Assembly: GCA_016282655.1 (NCBI GenBank) | Contig: JAEELK010000079.1 | Span: forward strand, 1 to 7,295 | Reading direction: 5' to 3' | Length of the DNA: 7,295 bases | DNA from: Bacillota bacterium | GTDB lineage: Bacteria; Bacillota; Clostridia; Peptostreptococcales; Anaerovoracaceae | Part shown: positions 6,212 through 7,295 of the stretch, piece after piece | Layout of the letters: every line of letters starts with the position of its first letter | How positions within the stretch are numbered: the first letter of the stretch is position 1 | The notes under the pieces: generated by a model | Seen by the model: the letters and a program-made list of their open reading frames with translations, nothing else | The model's database searches: none | Told to the model about the DNA's origin: nothing | Position numbers and translations under genes: made by a program

Positions 6212-6958
6212 ATGGAAGACAATCGACCCGCGGGCAGCGTGCTGCTCATCGCCTCCGGCAAGGGAGGCAGCGGCAAGACCACCTTTGCCGCCAATCTGGC
6301 CGTCACCCTGGCCGGCCTCGGCAAGGAGGTCGCCGTCATCGACACCAACACCGGCTTTCGCAGCCTGGACATCTTTTTGGGCCTGGAAAACAACGTGGTC
6401 TTCGACCTCAACGACGTGGCGGAAGGAAACTGCGGCCTGAAGCAGGCCCGGATCCAGGACGAGCGCTTCCCCGGGCTCTATCTTTTCTGCTGCTCCCAGA
6501 GCCTGGAGCGGCCTCCCATCAGCAGCGATCAGCTGCAGCGGATCTACCGCAGGCTGCGCCGCTACTACGACGCCATCCTGGTGGACTGCTCCGAGACCAA
6601 CCTGCGCAACCTGCTGCTCTCCGCGCCCGCGGCCGACCATGCCGTGCTGCTCACCACCGCCGACCACTGCGCCCTGCGCAGCGTGGACCACATGCGCGAG
6701 CTGCTGGAGCTGGCCGGCGCGCAGAAGATCTCCTTCGTGGTGAACCAGCTGCAGACGGAGCTCTACCAGGACTGCGCGATGCCCTCCCTGACGGAGATGG
6801 CGGATCAGCTGGCCCTGCCGCTCTCCGGCGTCATCCCCTTCGACATCAACTTCATCCTGGCCGCGAACCGCGGGCTCCCGCCCGCGGCGGAAGCGGACGG
6901 CTACGTGGCGGAGAACTTCCGGCAGATCGCGGGGCAGCTCTTCCCGGATCTGATGTAG
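6212..6958 (+). CDS. Divergent MinD-like P-loop ATPase
   Basis: The 248-residue product belongs to the MinD/ParA family of deviant Walker A ATPases, which dimerise on ATP and usually position cell-division or cell-envelope machinery. GKGGSGKTT (16-24) carries the signature Lys17 and Lys22. VIDTNTGFRSLD (42-53), GLENNVVFDLNDV (57-69) and Walker-B-like VDC (124-126) align well with MinD. Several key positions differ. Asn46 takes the place of E. coli MinD Asp40, Ser157 that of Asp152, and SET replaces the PAG after the Walker B Asp. The C-terminus (NFRQIAGQLFPDLM) has one Arg and no Lys and does not look like a normal MinD membrane-targeting helix. No minC or minE is adjacent. In many Clostridia, minCDE and rodA are neighbours, which supports descent from MinD. 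Binding and slow or absent hydrolysis of ATP is inferred. An FlhG-like or other ParA-family role is possible. Confidence 0.85.
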   Translation: MEDNRPAGSVLLIASGKGGSGKTTFAANLAVTLAGLGKEVAVIDTNTGFRSLDIFLGLENNVVFDLNDVAEGNCGLKQARIQDERFPGLYLFCCSQSLERPPISSDQLQRIYRRLRRYYDAILVDCSETNLRNLLLSAPAADHAVLLTTADHCALRSVDHMRELLELAGAQKISFVVNQLQTELYQDCAMPSLTEMADQLALPLSGVIPFDINFILAANRGLPPAAEADGYVAENFRQIAGQLFPDLM

Positions 6959-6973
6959 CAAACGCGCTTCGGA

Positions 6974-7023
6974 ACACAAAAACAAAGAACAGCGGATCCA
7001 ACGCGGATCCGCTGTTTCGTTTT
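6974..7023. terminator. Bidirectional terminator between the MinD-like gene and the PBP gene
   Basis: AACAGCGGATCC (6988-6999) pairs with GGATCCGCTGTT (7005-7016) around the loop AACGC. The plus strand continues with TCGTTTTC. The minus strand continues with a T-rich run, complementary to the A-rich 6974-6987. The position between convergent genes fits termination in both directions. Confidence 0.88.
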
Positions 7024-7058
7024 CATCAGCAGGGGCTTCGCCGCCCGCCGTCCCGGTA

Positions 7059-7295
7059 TTACTGCGTGAGCTGATTCGCGTTGGAATAGCTGCCGCTCGT
7101 TTCGTCCAGCCCCAGATAAGCGCCGACGATCTCCCGCGCGATGGGCGCGCCGTAGCCGCCGCTGCCGCCCTGGAAGAGCAGCACCGCCACGGCGATCTTC
7201 GGATCGTCCGCCGGCGCGAGGCAGACGAACCAGGCGAAGTTGTCGTAATCGTCCTTGTAGGCGTCGATGCGCTCCGGCGTCACGGAATCTCTGCG
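7059..7295 (-). CDS. C-terminus of a class B penicillin-binding protein (transpeptidase domain, partial)
   Basis: The reading frame is open to the right edge, so only the last 78 residues are present; a GTG near 7283 is internal, not a start. AWFVCLAPADDPKIAVAVLL, then GGSGGYGAPIAREIVGAYL, is the end of the penicillin-binding transpeptidase fold: the strand after the KTG motif, a Gly-rich turn and the final helix. The Ser, SxN and KTG active-site motifs lie outside the window. The sequence is closest in style to PBP2 (MrdA), the usual partner of RodA, which starts about 2 kb away, but it could be another class B PBP. The last ~15 residues (GLDETSGSYSNANQLTQ) form a polar tail. It is transcribed toward rodA and the MinD-like gene and is separated from them by a bidirectional terminator. 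Confidence 0.85.
   Translation of the reverse strand, partial: RRDSVTPERIDAYKDDYDNFAWFVCLAPADDPKIAVAVLLFQGGSGGYGAPIAREIVGAYLGLDETSGSYSNANQLTQ

Noticed and set aside
5143..6411. Long minus-strand reading frame opposite rodA
   Set aside because: It covers most of rodA and runs into the MinD-like gene, with low-complexity acidic and His-rich content typical of an antisense frame.
1..7295. Possible circular element, since minus-strand frames at the two ends would join in phase
   Set aside because: The joined product would be about 115 residues, with a PBP-like start and a PBP end but no middle. A one-in-three phase match is not evidence, and the gene content is chromosomal.

Overview
The window looks like a chromosomal stretch from a GC-rich member of the Firmicutes, probably an uncultured or gut-type Clostridia lineage. 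The evidence is a full-length RNase Y, a short ThiI without a rhodanese domain, strong Shine-Dalgarno sequences of the AAGGAGG type, sigma-A-like TTGACN/TATAAT promoters, and a RodA plus MinD-like pair close to class B penicillin-binding proteins. No mobile element, CRISPR array, rRNA, tRNA or phage gene is visible, and the gene content is mostly housekeeping.

Layout. At the left edge, on the minus strand, is the N-terminus of a single-pass membrane protein that resembles a class B PBP. Just upstream of it, probably in the same operon, lies a six-helix DUF308/HdeD-like membrane protein (153-767). That operon diverges from a Y-family DNA polymerase IV gene, dinB (855-2066), across a short region where the -10 boxes of the two strands overlap in a palindrome. 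dinB converges on thiI (minus, 2127-3320) at a likely bidirectional terminator. rny (minus, 3398-4945, probable TTG start) lies upstream of thiI, and a strong hairpin terminator between the two almost touches the thiI ribosome binding site. rny diverges from rodA (plus, 5080-6189) across a second symmetric -10 promoter pair. A divergent MinD-like ATPase gene follows rodA closely (6212-6958). A second bidirectional terminator separates it from the C-terminus of a class B PBP (minus, 7059 to the right edge).

How the genes fit together. RodA polymerises glycan strands and normally works with a class B PBP transpeptidase, so the PBP end at the right edge is a natural partner candidate, although it is transcribed toward rodA and not with it. 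The MinD-like protein is the most unusual gene. It keeps the deviant Walker A signature, but it has Asn and Ser at the positions of E. coli MinD D40 and D152, lacks an evident membrane-targeting helix, and has no minC or minE beside it. The other genes concern RNA turnover (RNase Y), tRNA thiolation (ThiI) and lesion bypass (Pol IV). I do not see a clearly new multi-gene system. The best leads are the MinD variant, the two symmetric divergent promoters and the terminator that abuts the thiI ribosome binding site.
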